Shown: one piece after another, positions 7,515 to 14,633 of the stretch | Position numbering within the stretch: position 1 is the first letter of the stretch | Layout of the letters: each line of letters starts with the position of its first letter | Source: Arthrobacter sp. StoSoilB22 | Lineage (GTDB): Bacteria > Actinomycetota > Actinomycetes > Actinomycetales > Micrococcaceae | DNA: 64,000 nt | Direction of reading: 5' to 3' | Assembly (NCBI RefSeq): GCF_019977315.1 | Contig: NZ_AP024652.1 | Coordinates: 868,001-932,000, forward strand | Notes under the pieces: model-generated | What the model was told of the DNA's origin: nothing | What the model saw: the letters and a program-made list of their open reading frames with translations, nothing else | Database searches by the model: none | Program-made: the position numbers and the translations under genes

Positions 7515-8055
7515 GAGACTTTTCAACCCCTAGGTAGGTCCTGATGGGGGCGACGACGCCGAACTCGCGGGCGGTGAGTGCCCGGACGATGTGGTCGTGC
7601 ATCGCTTTGACATGTCTGGCGTCGTCCAGTGCGTCATGAGCTGTCCCGCCCTGCTTGGGCAACTCGGTGATCCCGGTGAAGTCCACGAGGGAGCGGACGT
7701 CGTTGGTGTACATGGGCACGCCTTGCGGGAGGTCCATCATGGTGCCGAAGAGTTGGGCCAGTGCCACATGGTCATAGGCGCTGTACCAAGCCCACAGCTG
7801 GGCACTGTCATCACCAGCGAGAAAAGCTGCGACCTCATCCCGGATCTGCCACTTCATCTTCCATTCAGGGGATGACGGCTCTGGCAGGTGAGGAACGACG
7901 TTCTCTGACAGCCACGGGTGCTGGTTGATGGTTCGCCATTGGGCACTGGCGTTGATGGCGTAGTACTCGCGGCCGTCTTCAGCGATGATGCCGATGCTGA
8001 TCAGGTCGATGTAGTGGCCGTTCTCGTGGAACTCGGTGTCGTAGAAGTACTTCAT
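7507..8055 (-). CDS. RNase AS-like 3'-5' exoribonuclease (DEDDh)
   Basis: A 182-residue protein. The N-terminus MKYFYDTEFHENG places the first catalytic Asp and Glu at residues 6 and 8, followed by DLISIGIIAEDGREYYA; the third acid is in AWYSAYDHVALAQL and the last motif is HDALDDARH. This layout and wording match the mycobacterial RNase AS (Rv2179c) family, which degrades adenylate-containing RNA. The ATG at 8055 has GAAGG nine bases upstream and overlaps the preceding stop. A role in trimming host or phage RNA is inference. Confidence 0.85.
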   Translation of the reverse strand: MKYFYDTEFHENGHYIDLISIGIIAEDGREYYAINASAQWRTINQHPWLSENVVPHLPEPSSPEWKMKWQIRDEVAAFLAGDDSAQLWAWYSAYDHVALAQLFGTMMDLPQGVPMYTNDVRSLVDFTGITELPKQGGTAHDALDDARHVKAMHDHIVRALTAREFGVVAPIRTYLGVEKSHD

Positions 8056-8219
8056 CGGCTGGGGCCTTCTTCGTAGATGTAGCTGGTCTGGAGGGACTGC
8101 GGTTGCTTGCGGGTGCTGTATTTTTCGATGGCCTTCCAGAGGGCGTTGAAGAGCTTGTCGCTTTTGCCCTCTTTGGGCTGGCAGTCGATGGTGATGATGA
8201 TCTTCCGGATCTTGCTCAT
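8052..8219 (-). CDS. Small hypothetical phage protein (55 aa)
   Basis: A 55-residue frame, MSKIRKIIITIDCQ onward, ending SYIYEEGPSR. It is supported by four-base ATGA overlaps with both neighbours (start at 8219, end at 8052) and by its even composition. An alternating beta strand followed by a KLFNALWKAIEKY helix is visible. No family recognised. Confidence 0.7.
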   Translation of the reverse strand: MSKIRKIIITIDCQPKEGKSDKLFNALWKAIEKYSTRKQPQSLQTSYIYEEGPSR

Positions 8220-8557
8220 CCGTTCCACCTGACGATCCCGGACGGGTACTTGTGAGCAAGGCGGACTAGCTTGCTGTACACCTCACAGAATCCATCGAAG
8301 TCGCCCCAGCCGTTCGCCGGGTTGAGTGCGATGTACTCGTCGGCGTTGCGATAGATGTCCAGGAGCCCGGTTTCAAGAGCGGCCAGGATGTCAAGGCATC
8401 TGAGGCCTTCCAGCGCCGAGGTCGATCCTTCGCCAATGAGTCCGGGCAGCGCCTTTCTCCACATCGGAGACAGGTTGTAAGTGTGGCCGTCAACGACTTC
8501 AACCCAGTGTTCGTTGCCGTCTTGATCGAGGGTGACGATGTCTAGCCCGAAGCTCAT
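8216..8557 (-). CDS. Hypothetical phage protein
   Basis: A 113-residue protein, MSFGLDIVTLDQDGNEHWVEVV, followed by NLSPMWRKALPG and a helical C-terminus with FCEVYSKLVRLAHKYPSG. The opening (a beta strand, a short acidic turn and a YN.SPMW segment) recurs in actinophage early proteins of unknown function. The start at 8557 overlaps the upstream stop by four bases. Confidence 0.75.
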   Translation of the reverse strand: MSFGLDIVTLDQDGNEHWVEVVDGHTYNLSPMWRKALPGLIGEGSTSALEGLRCLDILAALETGLLDIYRNADEYIALNPANGWGDFDGFCEVYSKLVRLAHKYPSGIVRWNG

Positions 8558-8760
8558 GTTTGGCGCCCTTTCCAGTCCGCGATTTTCCATAGGTGGCGTA
8601 TGCCTATGACGGCGCCGATAATGGCCACCGCGGGCCACACCGGCGTTAGCAGGGCGAGGCGGGCGCCGAGTCGTCTCTCGCCTTTGCTGAATGCGAGGTA
8701 CGCCCCGGCCGAGGTGAGCATTAGCCCGCAAAAGTAGATGCCCAGAATGGTGTCAAGCAT
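8554..8760 (-). CDS. Small phage membrane protein
   Basis: A 68-residue protein with two hydrophobic segments (about residues 3-23 and 34-55) separated by the charged loop KGERRLGAR, with a basic C-terminus. It probably sits in the host cytoplasmic membrane. It lies two bases downstream of the MazG-like gene. A role in superinfection exclusion is possible but not shown by the sequence. Confidence 0.7.
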   Translation of the reverse strand: MLDTILGIYFCGLMLTSAGAYLAFSKGERRLGARLALLTPVWPAVAIIGAVIGIRHLWKIADWKGRQT

Positions 8761-8762
8761 GG

Positions 8763-9269
8763 TCAGAACTTCTTTCCGTGCATGAATGGGCGGGTGCTGT
8801 TGTAGGCGATCTTCTCTGCGATGATTTGGCCGAGGTTGAAGCCCTCGGTGGCGGCGAAGTCGAAGCATCGGATGACGACGTCGGCTATTTCGGAGGGGAC
8901 GCCTTCGGGCTTGCGCAGCTTGCCCTCCTGATCCTCGGAGATGAGCTCACGCGCTTTAGCGACTCCTACTTCGGCCACCAGCGAAGTCGGCAACGGTGGT
9001 TCCGGGTAGTAAGTCTCGTCAGCGGCATGGCCGTTGCGGATCTCGTCCTGGGCTTCGGCGATCTCGGAGACGATCAAGAGCAGTTTGTTGCCTTGCCAGT
9101 TAGCGAGGGCAGCTTGCCGTTCCTTCTGGGCCGCGACTGATGATCCGATTCTCATGGGTTTCGGTCGGTCGTTGTGGAAGCCTTTCGACTCGTTGACCGA
9201 GAACACGAGCGCTTGCAGTTCGGTCAGGGACTCAATGAGCTCTTCGGCGTTGACGATCTTGGTGGTCAT
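8763..9269 (-). CDS. MazG-like nucleotide pyrophosphohydrolase
   Basis: A 168-residue all-alpha NTP pyrophosphatase-like protein. The metal-binding signature is visible as LIVSEIAEAQDEIRNG (the EExxE-like helix) and EIADVVIRCFDFA (the ExxD helix). MazG enzymes hydrolyse (d)NTPs to monophosphates, and phage members can alter nucleotide or (p)ppGpp-linked stress pools. The ATG at 9269 overlaps the next upstream stop by four bases. The N-terminal 60 residues are longer than a minimal MazG domain. Confidence 0.82.
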   Translation of the reverse strand: MTTKIVNAEELIESLTELQALVFSVNESKGFHNDRPKPMRIGSSVAAQKERQAALANWQGNKLLLIVSEIAEAQDEIRNGHAADETYYPEPPLPTSLVAEVGVAKARELISEDQEGKLRKPEGVPSEIADVVIRCFDFAATEGFNLGQIIAEKIAYNSTRPFMHGKKF

Positions 9270-9646
9270 GGTTTCTCCTGCGTGTAGTGGTGGCGGTTGC
9301 CGTTGATGAGAGCGACGAGTTCGCCGAGGGTGAGAGTGACCCATTGGTCTTGTGCTTGGCCTTTGCCGTGGCGTTTGTGGATGATGAGGCCGGCGAGGGC
9401 GTCGTCGTTTCCGCGTTCGGTTTCGGCTTCGGTGGCCCACGGTCCGAGTGCGATTTTGATGGTGTTTTTGCATTCGAGGACGATGCGTTGGCCGAGGTGT
9501 CGGAGGCCGCCGATGTCGCCGCGGTCTTTGTTGCCGTTTTTGGTTCGGCGTTCGATTCGGTCGTCGATGTGGGTGGCGAGGTAGTTGGCGACGAGCGTTT
9601 CGAAGCTGGTTCCGGCTTTGCGGGCTGTTGCTCTACTTCGGGTCAT
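9266..9646 (-). CDS. Holliday-junction-resolvase-like PD-(D/E)XK nuclease
   Basis: A 126-residue nuclease-fold protein. Residues run GTSFETLVANYL (first acidic helix), NKDRGDIGGLRH (the Asp), then RIVLECKNT (the ExK pair), the layout of Hjc/VRR-NUC-type nucleases that cut branched DNA. The basic stretch KRHGKGQ follows. The ATG at 9646 forms an ATGA overlap with the upstream stop, deciding it over a start five codons earlier. It probably resolves recombination or replication intermediates before packaging. Confidence 0.8.
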   Translation of the reverse strand: MTRSRATARKAGTSFETLVANYLATHIDDRIERRTKNGNKDRGDIGGLRHLGQRIVLECKNTIKIALGPWATEAETERGNDDALAGLIIHKRHGKGQAQDQWVTLTLGELVALINGNRHHYTQEKP

Positions 9647-9933
9647 TGATCCTCGTTCCATGTGGCGGTTATAGTGAGCGCTTTTTTGCCGGTTGTGTCG
9701 CGCGTCTCGGTGATGGTGACGTCAGAGCTGGGTGGAATGGCTTGGATGATGCCAGGCAGCACGCCAGCGATCGGGCCCTTCATGAAGTGCATGGGCTGGT
9801 CTAGAGGCTCGAGGCGGCGGCGATGCTTCACACTGGGCTGGCCGACCGTGTTCATGACAGGTCCAGTGCAGGATGACTTGTGGGATCCGCCGAGTGCCCC
9901 GCAGGTTTCGCAGACTCTCATCGTCCGCCCCAT
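9643..9933 (-). CDS. Small phage protein with zinc-knuckle start and beta-rich TATW end
   Basis: A 96-residue protein starting at ATG 9933 (GAAGGA nine bases upstream); an ATG at 9921 forming an ATGA overlap is the alternative. The N-terminus has CETCGALGGSHKSSC, a possible zinc site. The C-terminus runs AIPPSSDVTITETRD and ends ALTITATWNEDQ, the same pattern as the end of the 10404-10652 protein. Function unknown. Confidence 0.65.
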   Translation of the reverse strand: MGRTMRVCETCGALGGSHKSSCTGPVMNTVGQPSVKHRRRLEPLDQPMHFMKGPIAGVLPGIIQAIPPSSDVTITETRDTTGKKALTITATWNEDQ

Positions 9934-10214
9934 TTCCGACGGTCCTTCAACAGGCTGGGGTCATGCGGCTTGTTGGGCGGTGGCGCATAAACGGACTGCA
10001 CGGTTTCGAACAGGCTGGCTGCGGCAGATGCGATGCTGGACATGGCCTCCACGAACGGTTGCAGCGCTTGTTCGAGGGCCTTGAACGCGTGCTCCGGAGA
10101 TCGATGGTGTCCCTGCATAGCTTCGATGGCTCGGAACTGATCCACCTGGCCAAGTCGGACATTGCAGAGTTTGCAGGTGTAGACCCAGCGCACTTTGCCT
10201 TCTTTGCGGATCAT
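9918..10214 (-). CDS. Hypothetical phage protein with CxxC
   Basis: A 98-residue protein, MIRKEGKVRWVYTCKLCNVRLG, then QGHHRSPEHAFKALEQALQ. A Cys-x-x-Cys and a nearby His pair could bind zinc. The middle is helical and the tail is basic. The ATG at 10214 overlaps the upstream stop by four bases. Confidence 0.7.
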   Translation of the reverse strand: MIRKEGKVRWVYTCKLCNVRLGQVDQFRAIEAMQGHHRSPEHAFKALEQALQPFVEAMSSIASAAASLFETVQSVYAPPPNKPHDPSLLKDRRKWGGR

Positions 10215-10399
10215 TTGCTGTCTTCTTTCTCGGCGAGGATGAGTTCGTAGGGCGCGAACCATACGGGAACAGCTTCGAGGCCCGACAACCCAAACGGCAG
10301 TTGCTGGCCCGCCACAACCTCTTGGACGGTTGCGACTTGGTCGAAGTACTTGCAGGTCCTGTTGATGACTCGGACGGTGTCACCGGCGCGGAATTTCAT
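10211..10399 (-). CDS. Small SH3-like hypothetical phage protein
   Basis: A 62-residue protein, MKFRAGDTVRVINRTCKYFDQ, with the FxxGDxVRV opening typical of small SH3-like barrels. A GTG six codons earlier is an alternative start; neither has a strong ribosome-binding site. It ends in an ATGA overlap with the next gene. Confidence 0.6.
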   Translation of the reverse strand: MKFRAGDTVRVINRTCKYFDQVATVQEVVAGQQLPFGLSGLEAVPVWFAPYELILAEKEDSK

Positions 10400-10403
10400 T
10401 GAG

Positions 10404-10652
10404 TCACTGCCCGTCACGCTGGGCGGTCAGGCTGGTGGTGCGATGCGTGGGCGGCCTACTCGGCCCGCCTTCCCAGGTCGCGGTGAGGGTGACGTATCCG
10501 GGATCGCGCTGATCGCCATGGTGTTCCTTGATACTGACGCTGGCTTCGGGCGGGACAGATCCGGCAAAGTCGCGGAGCGCACCGGCGGTAAGACTCCCGG
10601 GCACGTTCATGGAAGCAGTTGAGGTGATGCGGGGTGAGGTGTACGCGGTCAT
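10404..10652 (-). CDS. Small hypothetical phage protein with TATW pattern
   Basis: An 82-residue protein from ATG 10652, with AGGAGA seven bases upstream and a four-base overlap with the gene before it. It contains SVPPEASVSIKEHHGD and YVTLTATWEGG, which line up with AIPPSSDVTITETRD and LTITATWNED in the 9643-9933 protein, suggesting a shared beta domain. Function unknown. Confidence 0.65.
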   Translation of the reverse strand: MTAYTSPRITSTASMNVPGSLTAGALRDFAGSVPPEASVSIKEHHGDQRDPGYVTLTATWEGGPSRPPTHRTTSLTAQRDGQ

Positions 10653-11038
10653 GGTCTTTCTCCTTGAATGACTGAAGCCGCCCCGGTTGGGACGGCTTCT
10701 TTGAATTGCCAGGCGATGTATTCGTCTTCGAATGTCGGCTCGATGGGCCCACTTCGGTTCATCCCGGCGGGGATGCTGCAGTCGCTCATGTCATCGCGGT
10801 CCTCGCCGTCGTAGTTGTGGGCGCCCGCTTCGAACCAGTCAGACATCCAACAGGTTTGGTGGTGTGTGTAGGGGTGCTGTTGCTCGTGTCCCTCTTCCCA
10901 TGCCTCGCATCCGCAGTCGGGGTAGATGTGGCATGGCGCGTCGTCATTGCCACGACACTCGAACTTCACCTCGGGCTCAAGTTCGGTCCCGTCTTTGTCG
11001 TACTGTGCTGTCACGGTGATGTGGTGATGGTCGCTCAT
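10649..11038 (-). CDS. Cysteine/histidine-rich hypothetical phage protein
   Basis: A 129-residue acidic protein, MSDHHHITVTAQYDKDG, followed by VKFECRGNDD, HIYPDCGCEAW, HHQTCWMSDW and MSDCSIPAGM. The repeated Cys and His suggest metal binding. The opening resembles the 6619-7152 protein. AGGAG lies eight bases upstream of ATG 11038. Its last 15 codons encode a GC-rich hairpin (GAAGCCG arms, about 10679-10702) just ahead of the next gene's ribosome-binding site. Confidence 0.72.
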   Translation of the reverse strand: MSDHHHITVTAQYDKDGTELEPEVKFECRGNDDAPCHIYPDCGCEAWEEGHEQQHPYTHHQTCWMSDWFEAGAHNYDGEDRDDMSDCSIPAGMNRSGPIEPTFEDEYIAWQFKEAVPTGAASVIQGERP

Positions 11039-11352
11039 GGTTGGTCTCCTGAAACGTCGGAAGCCGCCTCTTTCGGGGCGGCTTCGTGGTTGTTGGTTGG
11101 CGTTGGCGGCCAGGGGTCTACAGATAATCCGAGGGCTTGTCTGAGCTCGAATGTCGTGACATGGCAGTAGAGCCGTCCGGCGCGGCTCTCGGCGTGCGCG
11201 ATGAGGTCACCGACCGGTGCCAGGAGTTCGCGGATGGCTGCCTGCGCTTGGAACTTGCGGGCGAGGTCAGGGCTGATGAGTTCGGGCGATGGAACGGCTG
11301 CCTGCATCGCTGCAGCTACTCGCTCGATCATTTCTCCAGCTGGCTCGCTCAT
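11035..11352 (-). CDS. Hypothetical phage protein
   Basis: A 105-residue mostly helical protein, MSEPAGEMIERVAAAMQAAV, containing ARKFQAQAAIRELLAPVGDLIAHAE in its centre (shown here only as landmarks). It has four-base overlaps on both sides. Its 3' end encodes EAAPKEAAS, which is also a GC-rich hairpin (about 11050-11075). No family recognised. Confidence 0.65.
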   Translation of the reverse strand: MSEPAGEMIERVAAAMQAAVPSPELISPDLARKFQAQAAIRELLAPVGDLIAHAESRAGRLYCHVTTFELRQALGLSVDPWPPTPTNNHEAAPKEAASDVSGDQP

Positions 11353-11609
11353 TCGGAAGCCTCGTCAGAAGAAGCTTCGGTGGGACGGAGTTCTTCCGCG
11401 ATGGCGCCAAGGATCTCGATGAGTACTTCAATTTCGGAGAGGTCTAGAACTTCCTTGATCAAGGTGCTTATTACCTGCCCGTTCGTCGATCGCGCGACAG
11501 TGACCTGAGGGCGCATCCTCGGCTCAAGCAGGAGTACGGCCCGGAATGGTACTGCGGCGAACGTCGATCGTTTCGTCAGTTCGTGTTGGGCGGTGATTTT
11601 GGGGCTCAT
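11349..11609 (-). CDS. Hypothetical phage protein
   Basis: An 86-residue protein from ATG 11609 (MSPKITAQHELTKRSTFAAV), ending ELRPTEASSDEASE. A hydrophobic-helical segment, LSEIEVLIEILGAIAEE, precedes an acidic tail. The start overlaps the upstream stop by four bases. Function unknown. Confidence 0.6.
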   Translation of the reverse strand: MSPKITAQHELTKRSTFAAVPFRAVLLLEPRMRPQVTVARSTNGQVISTLIKEVLDLSEIEVLIEILGAIAEELRPTEASSDEASE

Positions 11610-11977
11610 TCTTCTGGCTCGCTTTCTGGTGTGTGGTGGTGGCCTATGCGGTCGCGTGGCCGGATGCCTGCTTTGACGTCCGCCCAGCATGATCGGCAGT
11701 TGATGGACTCTTGGCCGATGTGATCTGGGCACGGTGGCGGCTTGGGTAGCTGAGCCTTTGCTTTTTCTGGCCAGAACCTTTGGTCTACGAAAATGCAGCC
11801 TGGCGTGTCTACCTTGGGGTCGCGCGCTGCGGTGATTGCGGCCAACGCTGTGTCTTCGAAGGATGCTGGGTGCTGGGCGTTCTTTTCGAGGACTTTCATC
11901 ATTGATGGTGTGCTCCACTTGGGCCTGAGCTCGTGGAGCATGGCGGCCAGTGCCTTGGCTTGGCTTTGAGTGAGCAT
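11606..11977 (-). CDS. Hypothetical phage protein next to the repeat array
   Basis: A 123-residue protein, MLTQSQAKALAAMLHELRPKW, with DTALAAITAARDP and a C-terminal CPDHIGQESINCRSCW metal-site-like segment. GGAAGGAG lies six bases upstream of the ATG. Proteins of this layout often sit beside actinophage replication genes. It is the first gene to the left of the phased repeat array at 12126-12210. Function not established. Confidence 0.7.
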   Translation of the reverse strand: MLTQSQAKALAAMLHELRPKWSTPSMMKVLEKNAQHPASFEDTALAAITAARDPKVDTPGCIFVDQRFWPEKAKAQLPKPPPCPDHIGQESINCRSCWADVKAGIRPRDRIGHHHTPESEPEE

Positions 11978-12206
11978 CGGATTCTCCTTCCTTCAATCAA
12001 CCGTCTCTGCGGCTCGCGTTACTTAGGTGACGATTGATTGAGAACTTTCACCATTCCTCTCTCAAGAACCTCAAACACAGGAGAGATAGGCACTTAGGTG
12101 AGTAGGTATATAGGTGTTGGTGTTGGTGCTTACTTTTCGCTTACAAAGTGCTTACAGATTCGTTACGCCTGCTTATAAGCACCCGCTTATAAAGTGCTTA
12201 GAGTGC
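11978..12206. promoter_or_regulatory. 229-base gap, A/T-rich, between replication-like genes
   Basis: No coding frame is convincing here. The left part carries two copies of ACTTAGGTGA (near 12022 and 12091) and short TAGGTG repeats. The right part carries the GCTTA array. It is one of the few real gaps in the early operon and is the best candidate in the visible region for an origin or a control site. Confidence 0.5.
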
Positions 12207-12210
12207 TTAC
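12126..12210. repeat. Array of GCTTA repeats at about 11-bp spacing (iteron-like)
   Basis: GCTTA occurs at 12128, 12139, 12150, 12171, 12185, 12196 and 12205, with a one-base variant (CGTTA) at 12161. The spacings are 11, 11, 11, 10, 14, 11 and 9 bases, close to one helical turn. Several copies are GTGCTTAC, and one is the perfect palindrome GCTTATAAGC. The array ends at the stop codon of the replication-initiation-like gene. It fits iterons of a replication origin or a multi-site operator. Confidence 0.7.
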
Positions 12211-12620
12211 CCGAATTCGGCCTTGCACAGGTCGCAGCCTTCCTTGATTTCGCCACGGTCCACGTGCCATCGCTTGTGTGCTGACCGCTTCCCGCCTTCC
12301 TTGCCCGATTCCCGCTTCTCCTGGATGCGCGCTTCGATCTCAGCCCTTGACGGTTGGTGACTGAGGTAGTCGTGCATCTCGAACGTGTTCGGGTCCTTGG
12401 TGGTGTTGACCCAGCCGCCGGCGATGAGTGCTTTCGCGACGGCCGGGCCTTTGGCGTTGAGGACGTGTTTCGCTACGGCGCCGTCTGTTCGGAACTCGTT
12501 GCAGTGGCCCCAGAGTTCGAGCAGGTGGATACGGGTTTTGTCGTTGGGCAGCCCGGTCCACTTCGGGTGTCTCAATAGCTCGTTCGTGACCGTGAAGTAC
12601 GGGCGGGTGTCCTTCGACAA
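12207..12620 (-). CDS. Replication-initiation-like DNA-binding phage protein
   Basis: A 137-residue protein starting at TTG 12620, chosen because AAGGAG lies seven bases upstream; a longer ATG start would add 19 unrelated residues. It runs YFTVTNELLRHPKWTGL, then RIHLLELWGHCNEFRTDG, then FEMHDYLSHQPSRAEIEAR with a basic REKRESGKEGG-like tail, the pattern of actinophage winged-helix replication proteins. The C-terminus has a CDLC pair. It lies directly beside the GCTTA array, consistent with an initiator and its origin. Confidence 0.7.
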   Translation of the reverse strand: MSKDTRPYFTVTNELLRHPKWTGLPNDKTRIHLLELWGHCNEFRTDGAVAKHVLNAKGPAVAKALIAGGWVNTTKDPNTFEMHDYLSHQPSRAEIEARIQEKRESGKEGGKRSAHKRWHVDRGEIKEGCDLCKAEFG

Positions 12621-12660
12621 TTGGGGCTCCTTCCTTGTCTCTGAGTGCAGTTGGCGCCGG

Positions 12661-14199
12661 TCACGCGGCGACGCCAAGTGATTCGGCGGCGATCATTCCG
12701 AGGTCGCGTGCGTTGGGTGGGCAGACAGCGTTGCCAGCTTGCTTGACCATTTCCCGCTTGGTTCCGGTCATCGTGTAGTCCTTCGGGAATGCCATGCCCC
12801 AGGTGACTTCGTGGGGTTCGAGCATCCGGAAGGTGCAGTCTTCGACGGCTGGCGGGTTCACTCCCATGAGAGCGTGGTGGTTTCCGTTGGCCGCGAACGT
12901 GTCGAGCGGGTCGTAGACGTCCTTCGGGGCGTTCTGACCGCGGAGTGTGATCATGGCGTACCGGTCCACGGTCGTCAGCGTGCCGATCGGCTTATTCATG
13001 GCCTGCGGTTTGCTCGACCCGTAGTAGGGCATCAGTAGGGCCGTCTCGTTGCGAGTCGTTTGCGTCCGCATTGGCTGCCCGATGTGCTGAGCTTCCTTCC
13101 CCAACCGACCTTCGACCGGGATCAGCAGGCCACGCGTGTAGCTTGTGGTCTGTGTCCGGAACGGATCATCCGTGTGACTGATGATCGGGGCGCCACGGAC
13201 GGCGTCGATCACAAGGCCCTTGGATGCGGACCCGTGCAGAGTCCGGAACGGTTCCTCGGTGGGCCAGATGCGGAAGTAGTCACCGCCACGCCCGGCGCTC
13301 GCCGAATCGTAGGTGTTGCCTGCCGCTTCGAGGTGCAGCGGACCGCGGCCGTACTTCTCGAGTCCGGCACGGATCCTGGCCATGGTCTTGTCGGCCAGCG
13401 GCTTTTCACGGTCGCCGATGCGTTGGCCGTCGATGGACCAGTCGATAGCCTCCGATGCGGGCAGCCACCCGGGTTCGACGATGCGGTTCCGGCATGACAC
13501 CTTCGGGCAGCGGTAGTTGTACTGCGCCCGGTAGCGTCCCCAGCGCTCGTTGGGCTTCTTGAAGACCTGCAGGGCCCGGACTGTCTCATCACAGGAGGGG
13601 CAGTACGCGAGCGGGCGCAGCTTGTCGAAGTCGGGTTTAGCGTTGCCCTGCTTCCAGAACATGACGTACATGCGGTCGCGGGACTGCGGTGCCGGGAGGC
13701 CGCCGAGCTGAGCGTGCATGCTGTTCATGTAGACGATGTGGTGGTCGTAGCCGAGGGACTTCATGGCCAGCAGCCAGGCATCGAACATGAGCCACTTGGC
13801 GGCATCGACCACGTTTTCGGTGATGATGATCTTGTAGTCGTGGATTTCCGCGAACCGGGGCACGTCCCACATGGTGGCTCGGGACTTGATGGCTGCTTCG
13901 TCGGGCAGCTTCTCGCCGAAGAGTGCGGTCTGCCGGGTGACGCGCTTTTTGCCCTTGGCAACACTGTGGTTGGTGCACTCCGGTGAGGCCCAGAGCATGT
14001 CAGTGGTCGAGATGAACTCCGGGTCCACCTGTTGGATGTCCGCGCAGACGTGGTCAACCTCAGGGTGGTTGGTGTTGTGGGTCTCGATCGCACGGGCCCA
14101 GTGGTTCATGGCCGTCTTGACCTGAATACCCGGGACATTAGAAAGGCCGGTGGATGATCCGCCGGCCCCGCAAAACATGTCTGTAACTGTGAGTGTCAT
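12661..14199 (-). CDS. DNA (cytosine-5) methyltransferase
   Basis: A 512-residue enzyme that methylates cytosine at C5 using SAM. Motif I is TDMFCGAGGSS (residues 6-16), the catalytic Cys is in ASPECTNHS (about residue 75; Pro-Glu-Cys instead of the usual Pro-Pro-Cys), motif VI is ENVVD (about 128), motif VIII is QSRDRMYV, and the C-terminal motifs IX-X include KQAGNAVCPPNA. The target-recognition region holds CPSC and CPKVSC, a probable zinc site. No restriction enzyme lies beside it, so it is probably a solitary enzyme protecting phage DNA. Confidence 0.93.
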   Translation of the reverse strand: MTLTVTDMFCGAGGSSTGLSNVPGIQVKTAMNHWARAIETHNTNHPEVDHVCADIQQVDPEFISTTDMLWASPECTNHSVAKGKKRVTRQTALFGEKLPDEAAIKSRATMWDVPRFAEIHDYKIIITENVVDAAKWLMFDAWLLAMKSLGYDHHIVYMNSMHAQLGGLPAPQSRDRMYVMFWKQGNAKPDFDKLRPLAYCPSCDETVRALQVFKKPNERWGRYRAQYNYRCPKVSCRNRIVEPGWLPASEAIDWSIDGQRIGDREKPLADKTMARIRAGLEKYGRGPLHLEAAGNTYDSASAGRGGDYFRIWPTEEPFRTLHGSASKGLVIDAVRGAPIISHTDDPFRTQTTSYTRGLLIPVEGRLGKEAQHIGQPMRTQTTRNETALLMPYYGSSKPQAMNKPIGTLTTVDRYAMITLRGQNAPKDVYDPLDTFAANGNHHALMGVNPPAVEDCTFRMLEPHEVTWGMAFPKDYTMTGTKREMVKQAGNAVCPPNARDLGMIAAESLGVAA

Positions 14200-14633
14200 G
14201 ATGTTTCTCCCTGAGCAAGCTCATGCTTGACGGTTTCGATGATTTCTTCGGGGTCCAGCCCGCGTTCTGCGGCCCAGTCCCACATGAGTTCGCCCTGCTC
14301 GCCGCTCTCGTGGAGGTCGTTGAATTCGCGGGCTATCTGGTCTGCGAGGCCCGGCGCCAGGCCCTGAATCTTTCGCAGCAAGTCAGCGATAGCGGCCGAA
14401 GCGATGTAGGCCTGAAGGTGCATGGACATCTTGTATTTGGCGGCCATCGCGGCGTCCGACTTGTCAGCGGCGGGGAACTTCATGGATCCGTTAAGGGCAT
14501 TGCTGAACCGCTCTTGCTGGCTGAGGGCATCAGTGAGTTCGCGAGCGATGATCAGGTCGCAGGTCAGCACAGGTTCCGGGAACTCGGCAGGCAACATGTC
14601 CTGGCCATCCAGTACCTTGATGTCTTCGGTCAT
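14196..14633 (-). CDS. Hypothetical phage protein
   Basis: A 145-residue protein, MTEDIKVLDGQDMLPAEF, followed by a helical core with AAMAAKYKMSMHLQAYIAS and a C-terminus WAAERGLDPEEIIETVKHEL. GGAGG lies five bases upstream of ATG 14633. It overlaps the methyltransferase gene by four bases. No family recognised. Confidence 0.7.
   Translation of the reverse strand: MTEDIKVLDGQDMLPAEFPEPVLTCDLIIARELTDALSQQERFSNALNGSMKFPAADKSDAAMAAKYKMSMHLQAYIASAAIADLLRKIQGLAPGLADQIAREFNDLHESGEQGELMWDWAAERGLDPEEIIETVKHELAQGETS

Noticed and set aside
12021..12100. CRISPR-like repeats (two ACTTAGGTGA copies)
   Set aside because: Only two short copies without spacers of uniform length; no cas genes in the window.
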